DNA from: Salinivirgaceae bacterium
GTDB taxonomy: Bacteria > Bacteroidota > Bacteroidia > Bacteroidales > SZUA-534
NCBI GenBank assembly: GCA_017474765.1
Contig: JAFVGW010000027.1
Span: 1 to 63,541, forward strand
DNA length: 63,541 nt
Direction of reading: 5' to 3'
In this document: positions 18,314 to 31,000 of the stretch, piece after piece
How positions within the stretch are numbered: position 1 is the stretch's first letter
How the letters are laid out: each line of letters opens with the position of its first letter
Notes under the pieces: model-generated
What the model saw: the letters and a program-made list of their open reading frames with translations, nothing else
What the model was told of the DNA's origin: nothing
Database searches by the model: none
Program-made: the position numbers and the translations under genes

Positions 18314-21034
18314 TTATTTGCTGTTGCGGATTGTTGCCTGAGCGGCAGCCAAACGTGCGATTGGAACACGGAACGGCGAGCAGCTCACGTAGTTCAAGCC
18401 CGATTTGTAGCAGAACTCAACTGAAGCTGGGTCTCCGCCTTGCTCACCGCAGATACCCACTTTCAGGTCTTTGCGTGTTGAGCGGCCGTGTTTGGTGGCC
18501 GAAGCAATCAGTTGGCCAACGCCGTCCTGGTCGATAGTCTGGAACGGGTCGGCGGCCAACATCTTCTTGTCGATATAGGCAGGAACAAAGGCGCCAATGT
18601 CGTCGCGGCTGAAGCCGAAGGTCATCTGTGTCAGGTCGTTGGTACCGAACGAGAAGAACTCGGCGTATTTTGCCATACGGTCGGCCAACAGAGCGGCGCG
18701 CGGAATCTCAATCATTGTACCGAACTTGAAGCCGATTTCCTTCAGGCCGAATTTCTTGCAAACTTCGGCGTAAACCTTGTCGACAATCTTGCGGGTGTAT
18801 TCCAACTCGCTCATATCGCAGGTTACAGGAACCATAATCTCGGCGTGCGGGTCTTTGCCGTCTTTGATAAGCTCGGCAGCCGACTCAAAGATTGCACGTA
18901 TCTGAGTTTCAGAAATTTCGGGATAGGTAACGCCCAGGCGGACACCACGGTGGCCCATCATCGGGTTCGACTCGTGCAGAGCCTCGCCGCGTTTGGCGAC
19001 GGCAGCGGCCGAAATGCCCAGAGCGGCAGCCAACTCAGCCTGTTTCTCGGCACCTTGCGGAACAAACTCGTGCAACGGTGGGTCGAGCAGGCGGAAGGTT
19101 ACTGACAGACCGTCCATAGCCAGCAGGGTGGCCTTCATATCCTTCTTCATAAATGGGAACAACTCGTCGAGAGCTTTGCGGCGCTCGTCGGCGTCGGCGC
19201 TCAAAATCATCTTGCGAAGCAGGAACAACGGCTCTTCAGAGTTCTTGCCGTAGAACATATGCTCGGTGCGGAACAGGCCAATGCCCTCGGCGCCGAACTC
19301 GCGTGCAATGCGAGCGTCGTCTGGGTTGTCGGCGTTGGTGCGGACACCCATCTTGCGGTTTTTGTCGACAAGACGCATAAACTCTTGGAAGCGTGGATTC
19401 TCCGAAGCGTCCATCAGTTTCAGTTCGCCCATATAAGCGTTGCCCTTGGTGCCGTTCAGAGTGAGAGTTGCGCCCTCTTTAAACTCAATGTCAGTACCAA
19501 TGATTTTGGCAGTCTTGTTAGCCACGTCAACGTGCAGAGCACCTGCACCAACAATGCAGCATTTGCCCCAGCCGCGGGCAACCAGAGCGGCGTGCGACGT
19601 CATACCACCACGTGCGGTGAGAACACCGTCGGCAGCGCGCATACCCTCAACATCCTCGGGGTTGGTCTCCTCACGGACAAGAATAACCTTCTCGCCCTTC
19701 TTCTGCCAAGCAACGGCGTCTTCAGCAGTGAAGACAACCTTGCCCACAGCGGCGCCAGGACCAGCAGGCAGACCTTTAACGATAGGTTTAACACGTTTCT
19801 CTTCCGAAGGATTCAGAATCGGGTGAAGCAGCTCGTCGAGTTGAGTCGGGTCAACGCGCAAAACGGCGGTCTTCTCGTCAATCAAACCTTCGTGAAGCAT
19901 ATCCATTGCCATATTCAAAGCGGCAGTACCAGTGCGTTTTCCGACGCGGCACTGCAGCATAAACAACTTGCCTTCCTGAATGGTGAACTCAATGTCGAGC
20001 ATATCGTGGAACGATTTCTCAAGAATCTCGCGGATTTCAACCAACTCTTTGTATGTTCCAGGCATTGCCTCCTGCATACTTTTCAGGTGTTGGTTCTGCT
20101 CGTTCTTGGTCTCGTCGTTGAGCGGGTTCGGTGTGCGGATACCTGCAACAACGTCCTCACCCTGGGCATTGATAAGCCACTCACCGTAGAACAGGTTCTC
20201 GCCAGTGGCGGGGTTGCGGGTGAAAGCAACGCCAGTAGCCGAAGTGTCGCCCATGTTGCCGAACACCATCGACTGAACGTTAACGGCTGTACCCCAGTCG
20301 TCAGGAATGCCCTCAATGCGGCGGTACGAAACGGCTTTCTTGCCATTCCAGCTCTTGAACACGGCTTTGATACCGCCCATCAGCTGCTCTTTAGCGTCAT
20401 CGGGGAACTCTTTGCCCAAAACGGCTTTGATTTTCTTTTTGAACTCGTCGGCCAGGAATTTCAAATCGTTGGCGCTCAGGTCGGTATCCGAAGCGTAGCC
20501 TTTCTGTTTCTTGTAGTCGTCGAGCATATCGTCGAGTTGCTTGCGGATGTTGAAGTCCAAGCCTTCAGCTTTCTCCATCACAACGTCGGCGTACATCATA
20601 ATCAGACGGCGGTACGAGTCCCAAACGAAGCGCTCGTTGCCAGTCTTTTTGATAAGTCCGGGGATTGTAGCCGAGCAGACACCAATGTTGAGCACGGTGT
20701 CCATCATACCCGGCATTGAAGCGCGTGCACCCGAGCGGCACGAAACCAGAAGTGCGTTTTCGGGGTCGCCATATTTCTTGCCCATAATGGCCTCAGTCTC
20801 GGCCATGGCTTTCCAAACATCAGCCTCAAGCTCGGCAGGAAGTTCGCAGTTGTTTTCGTAATACTCGGTACAAACTTCTGTTGTGATGGTAAAACCTGCG
20901 GGAACCGGCAGTCCCAAAAGACACATTTCTGCCAGGTTGGCACCCTTGCCACCCAACAGATTACGCATGTCTGCTTTGCCTTCGGCTTTCTTGTTGCCGA
21001 ATGTGTAAACACGTTTTTTCTGTGACATAGTCAT
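18314..21034 (-). CDS. ppdK: Pyruvate, phosphate dikinase
   Basis: A 906-residue enzyme that interconverts pyruvate, ATP and phosphate with PEP, AMP and pyrophosphate, central to PEP metabolism in anaerobes. It begins with the ATP-grasp domain (LLGGKGANLAEM). The swivelling domain carries the catalytic His in GGMTSHAALVARG near residue 478. The C-terminal PEP/pyruvate barrel has the acid-base Cys in KVGICGEQGGDP near residue 859. Length and motifs are complete. The annotated start has Met at residues 1 and 3; either is possible. Confidence 0.96.
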   Translation of the reverse strand: MTMSQKKRVYTFGNKKAEGKADMRNLLGGKGANLAEMCLLGLPVPAGFTITTEVCTEYYENNCELPAELEADVWKAMAETEAIMGKKYGDPENALLVSCRSGARASMPGMMDTVLNIGVCSATIPGLIKKTGNERFVWDSYRRLIMMYADVVMEKAEGLDFNIRKQLDDMLDDYKKQKGYASDTDLSANDLKFLADEFKKKIKAVLGKEFPDDAKEQLMGGIKAVFKSWNGKKAVSYRRIEGIPDDWGTAVNVQSMVFGNMGDTSATGVAFTRNPATGENLFYGEWLINAQGEDVVAGIRTPNPLNDETKNEQNQHLKSMQEAMPGTYKELVEIREILEKSFHDMLDIEFTIQEGKLFMLQCRVGKRTGTAALNMAMDMLHEGLIDEKTAVLRVDPTQLDELLHPILNPSEEKRVKPIVKGLPAGPGAAVGKVVFTAEDAVAWQKKGEKVILVREETNPEDVEGMRAADGVLTARGGMTSHAALVARGWGKCCIVGAGALHVDVANKTAKIIGTDIEFKEGATLTLNGTKGNAYMGELKLMDASENPRFQEFMRLVDKNRKMGVRTNADNPDDARIAREFGAEGIGLFRTEHMFYGKNSEEPLFLLRKMILSADADERRKALDELFPFMKKDMKATLLAMDGLSVTFRLLDPPLHEFVPQGAEKQAELAAALGISAAAVAKRGEALHESNPMMGHRGVRLGVTYPEISETQIRAIFESAAELIKDGKDPHAEIMVPVTCDMSELEYTRKIVDKVYAEVCKKFGLKEIGFKFGTMIEIPRAALLADRMAKYAEFFSFGTNDLTQMTFGFSRDDIGAFVPAYIDKKMLAADPFQTIDQDGVGQLIASATKHGRSTRKDLKVGICGEQGGDPASVEFCYKSGLNYVSCSPFRVPIARLAAAQATIRNSK

Positions 21035-21111
21035 TAATTATTTGATGATAAGATAAACTCTATAAACTGATAAAAGCAGCCTCCAATTAAAGGCTGCGGA
21101 TATAATTAAAA

Positions 21112-21142
21112 AAGAATGCCGGCAAACTTTGTCGGCATTCTT
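21112..21142 (-). terminator. Intrinsic terminator of tonB
   Basis: Stem AAGAATGCCG / CGGCATTCTT with an 11-base loop, followed on the minus strand by a T-rich run. It lies just beyond the tonB stop. A second weaker hairpin (GCAGCCT / AGGCTGC) is at 21076-21097 in the ppdK upstream region. Confidence 0.82.
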
Positions 21143-21155
21143 ATCCTGTAATTCG

Positions 21156-21836
21156 TTAGTTCAACTGGAAGTTGATTGGCACTGTGTACGACACCTTCAC
21201 AGGTTTTCCACGCTGCGAGCCTGGTTTCCACTTAGGCAGGTTCTGCACCACGCGGATGGCCTCTTTGTCGAGTGCCGGGTCAACACCACGGGCAATCTTC
21301 ACGTTCTCCACCTCACCACGCTGGTTGATGACGAACTGAACGAAAACTTTTCCCGAAAGACCGTTTTCCTTAGCAATCTCAGGGTATTTAACGTTCTCGG
21401 CAATATACTTGCGCAATGCCAAATCGCCACCAGGGAATTCGGGCATGTTCTCCACAATCATGAAAATCTGCTCCTCTTCCTCTTCTTCCTCTTCCGCCAT
21501 CTCAACAATGGCCACCTCAGTTTCCTGGTCAGCCTCAACGTCGGCAATATCGAGCTCGTCGTCAATCTCAACGTCGTCCTCAACAATGTTGATGACCTCG
21601 GCGATTTTCGGAACCTCCGGCGGTGGCGGCGGTGTGATCTCCTGCTGACGGGTGATTGGTATAATTTCCTCTTCGGCAACCACATCTTCGAGCTCGCCGA
21701 AGCCAGCAGTGTTCTTCTCATGGACAGTGTAGCTGAATGCGCCAAGAACAGCACACAAGGCAACAACAAATCCTATTTCAAGAAACAAGCCGCTGTAACG
21801 TCTTAAATCGACTTTTGGATTCTTTTTAAGTTCCAT
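21156..21836 (-). CDS. tonB: Energy transducer TonB
   Basis: A 226-residue protein of the TonB family that couples the inner-membrane proton gradient to outer-membrane transporters. A cytoplasmic N-terminal stretch is followed by one membrane helix (about residues 16-37), then a periplasmic region with ITPPPPPEVPK and a long Glu/Asp-rich part instead of the Pro-Lys repeats of enterobacteria. The C-terminal TonB domain runs from about residue 140 (FPGGDLALRKYIAENVKYP) to VSYTVPINFQLN at the end. No exbB or exbD gene is adjacent. Confidence 0.92.
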   Translation of the reverse strand: MELKKNPKVDLRRYSGLFLEIGFVVALCAVLGAFSYTVHEKNTAGFGELEDVVAEEEIIPITRQQEITPPPPPEVPKIAEVINIVEDDVEIDDELDIADVEADQETEVAIVEMAEEEEEEEEQIFMIVENMPEFPGGDLALRKYIAENVKYPEIAKENGLSGKVFVQFVINQRGEVENVKIARGVDPALDKEAIRVVQNLPKWKPGSQRGKPVKVSYTVPINFQLN

Positions 21837-21870
21837 ATTTCTTATTATTAGTATTAGTTTTTTCAGCCGC

Positions 21871-21901
21871 TAAAAGTAGAATTTTTCTTAGAATATGACA
21901 A
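21871..21901 (-). promoter_or_regulatory. Probable tonB promoter
   Basis: On the minus strand TACTTTTA (21871-21878) matches the TAnnTTTG -7 box in seven of eight positions, and a TTG (21899-21901) lies 20 bp upstream in the -33 position. It is 35 bp before the tonB start codon. Confidence 0.5.
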
Positions 21902-22086
21902 TATTTTAAAAAAAGTTTTTTGGCGGTAATTTTCGAATCATCGTAGCCTGCGGATTTTTCGGATGATATCGATTGCTGTTTATTGCCAAACGATGCCATA
22001 CAATGCGGCTTATCAATTCTCTCGGCAAAAAAACACCGCCTGATATTTGGGCGGTGTCATTTTTCTCTTTTGCGTTTCAGCAAACC

Positions 22087-25000
22087 TTAGAACTGGCGGA
22101 TGGCACGAACAGAGAACGACGCACCACCATTGGTGCTGTCACCGCTGCCATCCTTCTGCGTGTTGGTTAGCAGACCTTGCCAATTATCCAAATTCATCAG
22201 AACGAGCAATGTTGCGTTTGCCGCGTTGCTAGCACTTTGCGACGATGTCCAGTATTTTCCGTTTGACACGAATTTCGTGCCGCCGCAGGCTTCTAGCGCA
22301 CTATTCACAACATCAACTTTGGTCGTGAGATAGAATAGTTCGGCACCCGATGGCAAATACCAGCCCGAAGTGAGTTCGCTGCCCAACAGCGCATCGGTGG
22401 AATATCTCTTAGCCCAATAGAATGCCGGGTAATACTCATCTTTGTCTACTTCTTGAAGATTGTTTTCGTCAAGTAAGACCTGCCATATCTCTTCGAGGTT
22501 GTCGCTACCATCCCTATCGGTCGATTCGTCGAATGTGTACGAACCAGCACTTCCGTTAGGGACGCACTTTATTGCATCGAAACTGTTGGTGCTTCCATAC
22601 GCATCTGAAGAGCACCAGTTTACGCCTGAAGTCTGCTCCAAGCCTACGCCCAAGGTACGCACAGAACCATCGTTCGAGCATTCAGTGCCTTGGTAGAAAA
22701 TCACTGCTACAGCAGCGGCTTTTTGAGCATCGGAAAGGCTCGTGGTAGAACTATATGGCATCGAGGAACCATCATTGAACACGATGTCACCAACGGCCAA
22801 TGTCTCTCCTGGCTTTTTAGAGCCGATATAAGCATTGCGCACTACGCGGAAGCCCATATTTTGCTCTCGAGTATAATTGTATTTAGCATCCTCGCCATCT
22901 GCAACCTCATCATTTTCTCCATCATACCATACTCGCCTACACTCTGAATCATATTTATAGGTGTTACACCACTCATTATAGTTGCCATTGGTGATTAAAT
23001 CATGTTCATGCTGGAGAAGATAGTTGAACTCGGCCGATGTTAGCAGACGATAGCCATTAGCAGAGAAATTGAACTTGAAATTACCACCATCTGAATCCCA
23101 ACCTGTACCATCCGAAATATCATTAGAATAGTACTTACCTTCTACTTGCGCCACACTCCAATTTTCCCATATTTCATCGGCTGGGTCGGTAACATCATTA
23201 ATACTATATACAGGATCCTTGTGTTCTGCCATGCTGAGCAAGTTGCAGTAAATTATGGCATCAATCCACGATACGTAGTAGGCCAGAGTGTTTTTCTTGG
23301 CTTCTTCACTGGTTTCTGATGGTTGTAAATCCGAGTGTTCGCTTTTAACTGCACCGTAGTATGTCATCAATTGCTCATACTCATACTGGCTCACCAAATG
23401 ATTGCACACCAACAAACTTGGAATAATCATATTATCATCCTCATAGTCATTATCATTCCAACCGACGTTGTAACTTCTATCAATTGTTCCACCATCAACC
23501 TTAGTAAACCCTTCAGGCATTCCGCCGCCGTTATTTGATGTGCCGCCGCAAGATATCTTTTCCAGAATGCCGTCGCTGGCAATTCTATAGCAATTATTGT
23601 CTTTGCGTGTAACATCAAATCTTTCGCATGCGTCTGAAAGCGAAACTCCATCACTAACTCCAATCAAGGCTCCTGCATAATCGTATTCCTCTGGGGTGAT
23701 GGTGGCTATTTTCTCTGTGCCTTCATTGAGTCCGGCAACGGTGACTATTGCACCTGTTTCAAGCCATACATCGTTGCTGGCATCGACAACCGCTCCAGCA
23801 TACAATATGAGTTGGCTTCCATTATAAACCTGCATGCCAGAACCTTGGTCGCCATGGTTGTTGCGTATCACACAACCCTCTTTTATTTCGAGTGTTGAAT
23901 TTCCTACAACCACCACTCCATTAGTGTATCCTCCGTCCGCGCCACAATTTTCAATCAACACGCCAGAATCTAATATCACATGCGAGGGGCGATTTCCATC
24001 TGATGCATCACCTACACTAAGGCCTACATTAGTACTGGTTATCTTTATGTTTTTTAAAGTAAATGTTACTTCTTCTTCTGATGTTCGGATTGTAAGTCCA
24101 TTGATTATATCTTGCGGCACACCACTAACAAGGCTTGTGGTTCCTTCAATACGAACTGTTGCTGCTTTATCCTCATATATATCCAAATAACCTTCTTCTT
24201 CAATTGTGCCTGTTACCTTTATCACATAATTTGTTTCGCTGCTGCCATTTGGGTTTCCTTCGTTGATGAACGATGATACTTTATAAATGGTTGCAAACGG
24301 ATAGTCTTGGCTACTGTTTTCGTAATCATCGCTTGCATTTTCACCACCGACCCAGATTGTTGTTGCATCACTTGTGCCATTTTCCTTCTTCTGCACTGCA
24401 CCCTTATCACTAATCTCATAACCTTCGTTGGCTAATGCGAAGCGATTGAATGGCAGATCACCTTCAAATCCATCAGCACGTTCAAGCACTGGCTGACCAA
24501 GCATTAATTCATAGTCATAATAATCAATGTAGGTGATGTAGTCATCATTATCATTGTATGTGAACTGTCCGTCAATCATTATCTTATTGCTCGTTTTCAC
24601 CTGATGCGGCTTGGCCGAGCCGCTCATTGTGAAGGTGCCGTTGTCCGCAATATACACATATTCATCATTTACGCCATCAGAATTCGTATCACGTCCTTTC
24701 ACTTCGCCGCCGTGCATAACAACATTGCCTTCTGCGTAAACGCACGCGGCTTGCGAACCTTCAAGCATTGTAAGTTTGTCACCACCACGTATGCCCACAT
24801 TACTAGTGATAACCGCATTTTCGCCCAATGTCAAATCGCCATAGGTCTCGTCTTGTTCATAAGTAAGAGCATCGATTGTTAGATTCTTCACAATCACTGG
24901 TGTGGAAATATACACTTGCAACCAACCTAACGAACCTGCATCGCTCCCACTTTCTGGTGCGCCATCAAGGGTGATACTGTTGGCCACTACTCCAGAAAGA

Positions 25001-28000
25001 TTCTGTTGTTGGCCGATAAAACCACTGATTTTCAATATATAATTTGTGGTCATTCCTGTCATGCCACCATAAGCAGCCATCTCTATGGATCCAAATGGAT
25101 TGTTACTTGTGCCATCGCCGATTTCTGCATCAGAATCCACATAGAGCGTTTTTGTCCACTCGGGGCAAAGCAGAATCATGTCGTCAGTGGCTTGAACAAG
25201 ATATGATTCAAAATCGATTGACGAAAAAGTTGGCATATGAGTTGCATCATCCATTTCCATTCTCAACCAACCGTCAAATTCACAGCCATTGGGAATGGTA
25301 AGTACACCAGTATTTGGTGCGGATATTTCGCTGCCAACAGGAAGCACTGCCACACTGATTGGGTTTACAGATGAAATATCACTCATAAATAAAACTGCAC
25401 ATCCCTGCTCCAAATTGCCGTTGGAGTTAACCAAATAATAGATTGGCTCGTCGTCTTGACTTTCCTGATAAGGTGCCACTGCAAACTTGCCGCAGACGTT
25501 GGCAAGCAGCGTTAGATTATCACATTCAAGTACTTTCACAGTCGGATTGTCTGTATCTGGATAACTTGCTGGTCTAATCATTGCCACGGTGTCGGCAGTG
25601 GCTGTGAAGTCGCTGCCAAGCGTGATTTTATTGCCAGTTTCGGTAAGTATCACATTTCCAGCAACAGCCTGGCCGTTGAGTGTCAGCGAACCGTTGTTGA
25701 AAATGTCGGTTCCGTTGTTTCCGCCAACCATACCGCCTGTCATAACAATTTCACCGTCGTTATAGACAGCCACATGTGCATCTCCAACTGTGTTGCCAGT
25801 GATTTGCGTTCCGTCACCAATGGTGAGTTTTGAGCCCGCGTGAACATAAACACCCACGCCAACAGGCGATTCCGTATTGTTGTTAACACTATTGTCAGTA
25901 ATCAATACATTTTCAAGCAAGACATTTGTTGGTTTTAATACATAATTATTATCATCATAAATTTTGCCAATTCGCAATGCACCTTCCCCATCCCCACTGT
26001 AGTTTTTACCTCCAGTCAGTTTCAGGTTTTTGAGAGTTACTGTAAAGTTCTCGTTGTCAGGGCCGATAACCATCACTGCGTTGTTTTCACCAGTCGCCCT
26101 GAAGCCGTCGTTTTCTGGGTTGCTGCCCTCAATGGTGAGTGATCTTGCAGAAATCTCACCCAAAACATCTTGAGAGACATGACTCGAGAGCATTCCATTC
26201 ACATGGATATACCAATCGAGATTGCCGTCTTTGACTTCATCAAGTGCCGCCGCAAGTGATGGCAGAGCAGTTTCGGCAGTCAGACCGTCGCCGCTTTTTT
26301 CCGGGTCAACATAGAGATGTGCCTCCGTTGGATCATCCTGCACAAGACGGACGGGCATATAAGAACCTCCACTTGGATAATAACTAGCGACAGTCGAGCC
26401 TGTAGAACCTAAACAAGTATAAATGGAACCCTTTGTGTCATAACCTACACGGTCAACTGATGCCGTCCAATAATACAAATATATAGTGCTGCCATTGCTG
26501 TCATTATGGCTCGCAGATTGCCAAACACCATAATTATCTTGCATTCCGGAAGCCGGCAGGAAGACTGCTCCTGCGCTCTCCATCTTTGCCCATTGTTGAG
26601 CATCATACTCATTTGTAGCCCATGCTGTGTATTCTGTTCCATTTAATGTTGTATTAAATGTAATGCCTTGAGGTGCTTCAGTCCAGTCATCAGGAAGCAA
26701 TACTAGTCCCGCATAGCCGTTTACACGTGCAGGGGCGCGCAAACTAGCGGCATTTTCGCGAGAATTAACCAAATAGAGCCATTCATCCATCGTAAGTGTA
26801 CGCCAATTGGCATCACCGCCATTGCTGATGGTGTTGTGAACACCCCAATCGTATTGGGCATTATCACCCGTCATACCCGAAATATGGAGTAAATTGTGAA
26901 TAGTTTTGGTTACACCACCAACTGTTACCGTTTCTGAATAGTCGCGTGTATATGGTTGAACGCCGTTATAGCCAGAAGAACCCCAGCCAAAATGGTCAAT
27001 CCATTCGGCATAGTCGGGTCCAATATTGGTGGTTAGGTCATTCAAGTATGTGTTATAATTAAATTGACAAGAGAACGCTAATTTATCAATGTCAACAGCA
27101 TCGTATTGGTGCTCGGCAAACCGCCACGTGTTGGTGCTACCTTGATATTGCAAGTTACCCTGGCTGAATTTCACAGTCTTGCCCTTGGCTACGGAAAATG
27201 ATTTGACCTGATAGCTTGAGACGATTTTCTCATTCCATTTGGCATAGAGTGTAAGTGTGCTGCTGGCGAGCATTTCGGGCAATGCTGTCACCTTGTTCGA
27301 ATATTCGCCTTCATTGTATATTTCGTACCAGCCATCAAACTCATAGCCTTCGCGCTTCACATCTTCAGCCGTATAGAAGGCAAATCCTTGCCAACTTGGT
27401 CCCGTAAGCGTGGTTGGCTTATTCGGGTCAACCATACTGCCTCCGCACAATTCATATTTCAAAGTGAGATTTTTCTCAAAAATAGCCGTATACTCAACAT
27501 CTTCACTTATCTCAACATTATTCAGTGTCGCCGTAGTCAAACTTTGGTCGTCATTCCAGTACTTAAAGACGAAGCCGTCATTTGCCACAGCCTCCAGCGT
27601 CACCTTTTCTCCTTTAACTATAAATGCATACCATTCTGTCGGCTGCGGAGTTGAGCCGTCCAATGTTGCCACTGAAACTTCAGCCTCGCTAAGTTGGATT
27701 TCTTTTCCATCTTTGTCTTTAACTATAACCGATCCTACACCTTCTTGCGATATTTTTACGGTGAGTTTGTTGACTTTTGCAAATACTGCCGTATAAGTGG
27801 TTTCATCAGGAATTGTCACGGTACGCACCGATTCTGTATTTTCTTGATTATCTCCCCAATACACAAACACATAACCATCATTTGGCTGGGCTGTCAGCGT
27901 TGCTGTTGTGCCATAGGTCATATCTCCTTCAACCGATACAGAACCACCCACCTTGTCAGAACCGATGGTTTCAACCTTTGTGCTGATAGTGTATATTCGT

Positions 28001-31000
28001 GGTGTTGATGTATATTTAGCCGTGTAAGTAGCAGTGCCAGTTACAGATTTAAGTTCACCTTCTTTCCAACCTGAGAATACATATGAATTGTAATTGTCAG
28101 TCTCTTTTGTCGGATTATTTCCATTTTCATCATATACAGGCACTGTGCCATATTCAACTTGCACGGTTTTTAGCAGTGAGCCGTCCGCATCATAGAAGGT
28201 GATGGCGTAAGTCCTTTTTTTCTCACTAAATATAGCAGTATACTCTGCATTTTCGGTAGCCTCAACAACTTCCTGATCCCAATGTGAGAACTCATAAGAG
28301 AATTCTTCGGTTTCGGCTTTCGTCGGCAATTTACCATTCTTATCATATACTGGCATTTCTCCTGCTTCCCAATATGTTTCTTTGCGCGCTCCGTCAACAA
28401 TCCATGTTATTGTGACTGTGTTTAAACGCTCCTTGGCTTCGAACTGCGCCTCGTAAGTTTGTTCGCCCTGCACGGTTGTGGTCTCTGCTATTTCAGGACT
28501 CCAGCCGATGAACGAATAAGTGTTCTCCGCGTCAGCCTCTTTTTCTGGTGTTTTACCCTCATATACAGGCTTTTGACCGTATTTAACATAGGTCGATTGC
28601 AGTGTTTCGCTGCCGTTCACAAACTTCACCAAGAAAGTGTCGAGCGCGAATGACGGGGTGAGTTCCCAATCGGCTTTAACTTCTATTTTGCGCTCGCTTT
28701 CTGTGTTGCCGTCGTTCCAACTAACAAAGTGATAATGCTCGTCGGCGATGGCTTTCAATGTGGCCATGTAGCCATAGTTGTAGGTTCCAGCGCCTTCTAC
28801 ACTACCGCCTTCGGTGGGGTTCACCGTAATATTATAGGTATTGATATAGAACAAGGCCGTGAACGCGATGGCACCTGTGAACCGCGTTGTGCGGGGATTG
28901 ATGGTGTTGCCGTCGCTCCATTGTGCAAAGTGATAACCTTCAGCATTTTTGGCTTCTAAAGAGACAATCTCGCCATAAACCTGGTTTCCTGAAACCTCAA
29001 CTGAGCCATTCTCCGCTTGAATCTCAACTTTGCGCTCCACACCCTCCCGGGCGTTAACGGCGGCAACAACTTTCACATATTGGTCGGTGCTGTTGGCAGC
29101 CATCAGGCCAAAACTGATATTTGTAGAGTTGGTTTGCCTAATCGGCCACACAAGCACCTGAGCGTCAGGTGTGGCGGCATTGGTCATCACAACGGCAACC
29201 ACGGCTTTATCCATGGTTGATATGTTGCCTTTTGCATCGAACAGAATGTAGCTGTTGCCGTCGGCGTCAACCGATTGAACCGGAGCATAATACATTCCGC
29301 TGCCGTATATCTTAAGCAACTGATAGCCCTTGGCTTCCAGAACTGCGTCGCAACCCAGTGTGTCTATTTGGTTAAATGCAGTCATAACAACAGGTTCTAT
29401 ATCAGTATTTTCTTCTGTTTCAATGGTTTGAGTCATATCACCAGCCACCACCACATCGGCATTCACATCCACACCCCCGACATCGGCCGCTATCAGCGAG
29501 GTGTTGGTCTCAGTCTCGATGAAAGCGAACACTTCGGTTGCTATTTTTGTCTGCTCCTGCGTCATAACCAGAAGGTTAGCTTCGGTCCCCTTGTCCTGCA
29601 ATGTCAGATTTTTGCTGACGGTCAGCAACGCCTTGTTGTCGGTAATCTGCATTGCATGGTCGTCGCCCTCCTTGGCTGCCCGACGGCCCGAAACCGCGAA
29701 ACCTGTGCGCATGGCCTTGCCGTCAATGTCGTCAATGTAGGCGCGTGTGCCGTCCACGTTGTCAACAGTCAGAATGGTGTTCGGCGCATCGTCTTTGGCT
29801 GCTCGGCGGCCTGCCACAGCAAAGCCTGTGCGCATAGCCTTAGCCTCCTCATAATCAACATAGATGCGCGTGCCGTCAGCGTCAATCACCATATATTTAT
29901 TTGTGGCTCCCTCTTTTGCCGCTCTGCGACCTGCCACCGCAAAGCCTGTGCGCATGGCCTTGCCTGCAGTCGCGTCGATATAGATTTTTGTTCCATAACC
30001 GTTAACCTCAAAGAGTTTTAGGCTTTCGCCCTTGGCTGCTCGGCGGCCTGCCACCGCAAAACCTGTGCGCATGGCTTTTTCATCGTCGCCAACATAAATC
30101 TGCGTGCCGTCGGCTGAAATCTCCATATACTTGTTGCCCGCATCGCCCTTGGCTGCTCGGCGGCCAGCCACTGCAAAGCCTGTGCGCATGGCCTTGCCCG
30201 AGTTCTCGGTTGAATCATCATCGATGAATACACGTGTACCATCAGTATTGATTTCCAAATATTTATCATCATCTTTAGCCGCTCTGCGCCCTGCCACTGC
30301 AAAGCCTGTGCGCATGGCCTTGTCGCCGTCTTCTTCGTTGTTGATATATATCTGAGTACCAGTTGAACTGACTGTAAACAAATCGGAGTTCAGGTCTTTA
30401 GCCGCTCTGCGTCCCGACACGGCAAAACCTGTGCGCATGGCCTTGCCGCCAGCGGTATCCTCCTCACTGACAAACACCTGGGTACCATCGGCCGTCACAC
30501 TGAAAATGTCGGCGTCAGCACCTTCTTTGGCTGCTCGGCGGCCAGCCACCGCAAAACCCGTGCGCATGGCTTTGGTTGAGTCGGCGTCATCGACAAACAC
30601 TCGCACGCCGTCGGGATAGACAGCAAACACCACGTTGCCGTTTTTGTCCTTAACCTCGAAAAGCGCATCGCCGTCAGATTTCGGCTCGCCTGGCTGAATA
30701 GTGCTCACCGCACCAGCCTCTGTTGCATACATGGCATACGGCGCGGGCTGCAACTGTATGGTTCCCAAATCAATATAATTGGTTCCGCCTTGCGGGTCGA
30801 CTTCTATCTTCATCATCACCTTCATGGTGCTCCATGGCACGGTGGCAAACGAACCGCTAACTTTCCGGCCCTCACCCACATTCACCTGAATGTTGCCATA
30901 CTGGTTGGTTGTGGGTTTGTGAGTCTCGCTATAAACAACCTGTCCTTCATAGACGAGACTGAACTGCATTCCAACTTCCTGGTTACTAACCAATTCTCCC

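Noticed and set aside
22087..22820. Active diversity-generating retroelement
   Set aside because: No reverse transcriptase, accessory gene or template repeat is seen in the window; kept only as a low-interest resemblance.
29660..30590. Regular repeats of 117-126 bp that could be a non-coding array
   Set aside because: The repeats lie in frame within the giant gene, and the linkers keep a protein-like pattern.
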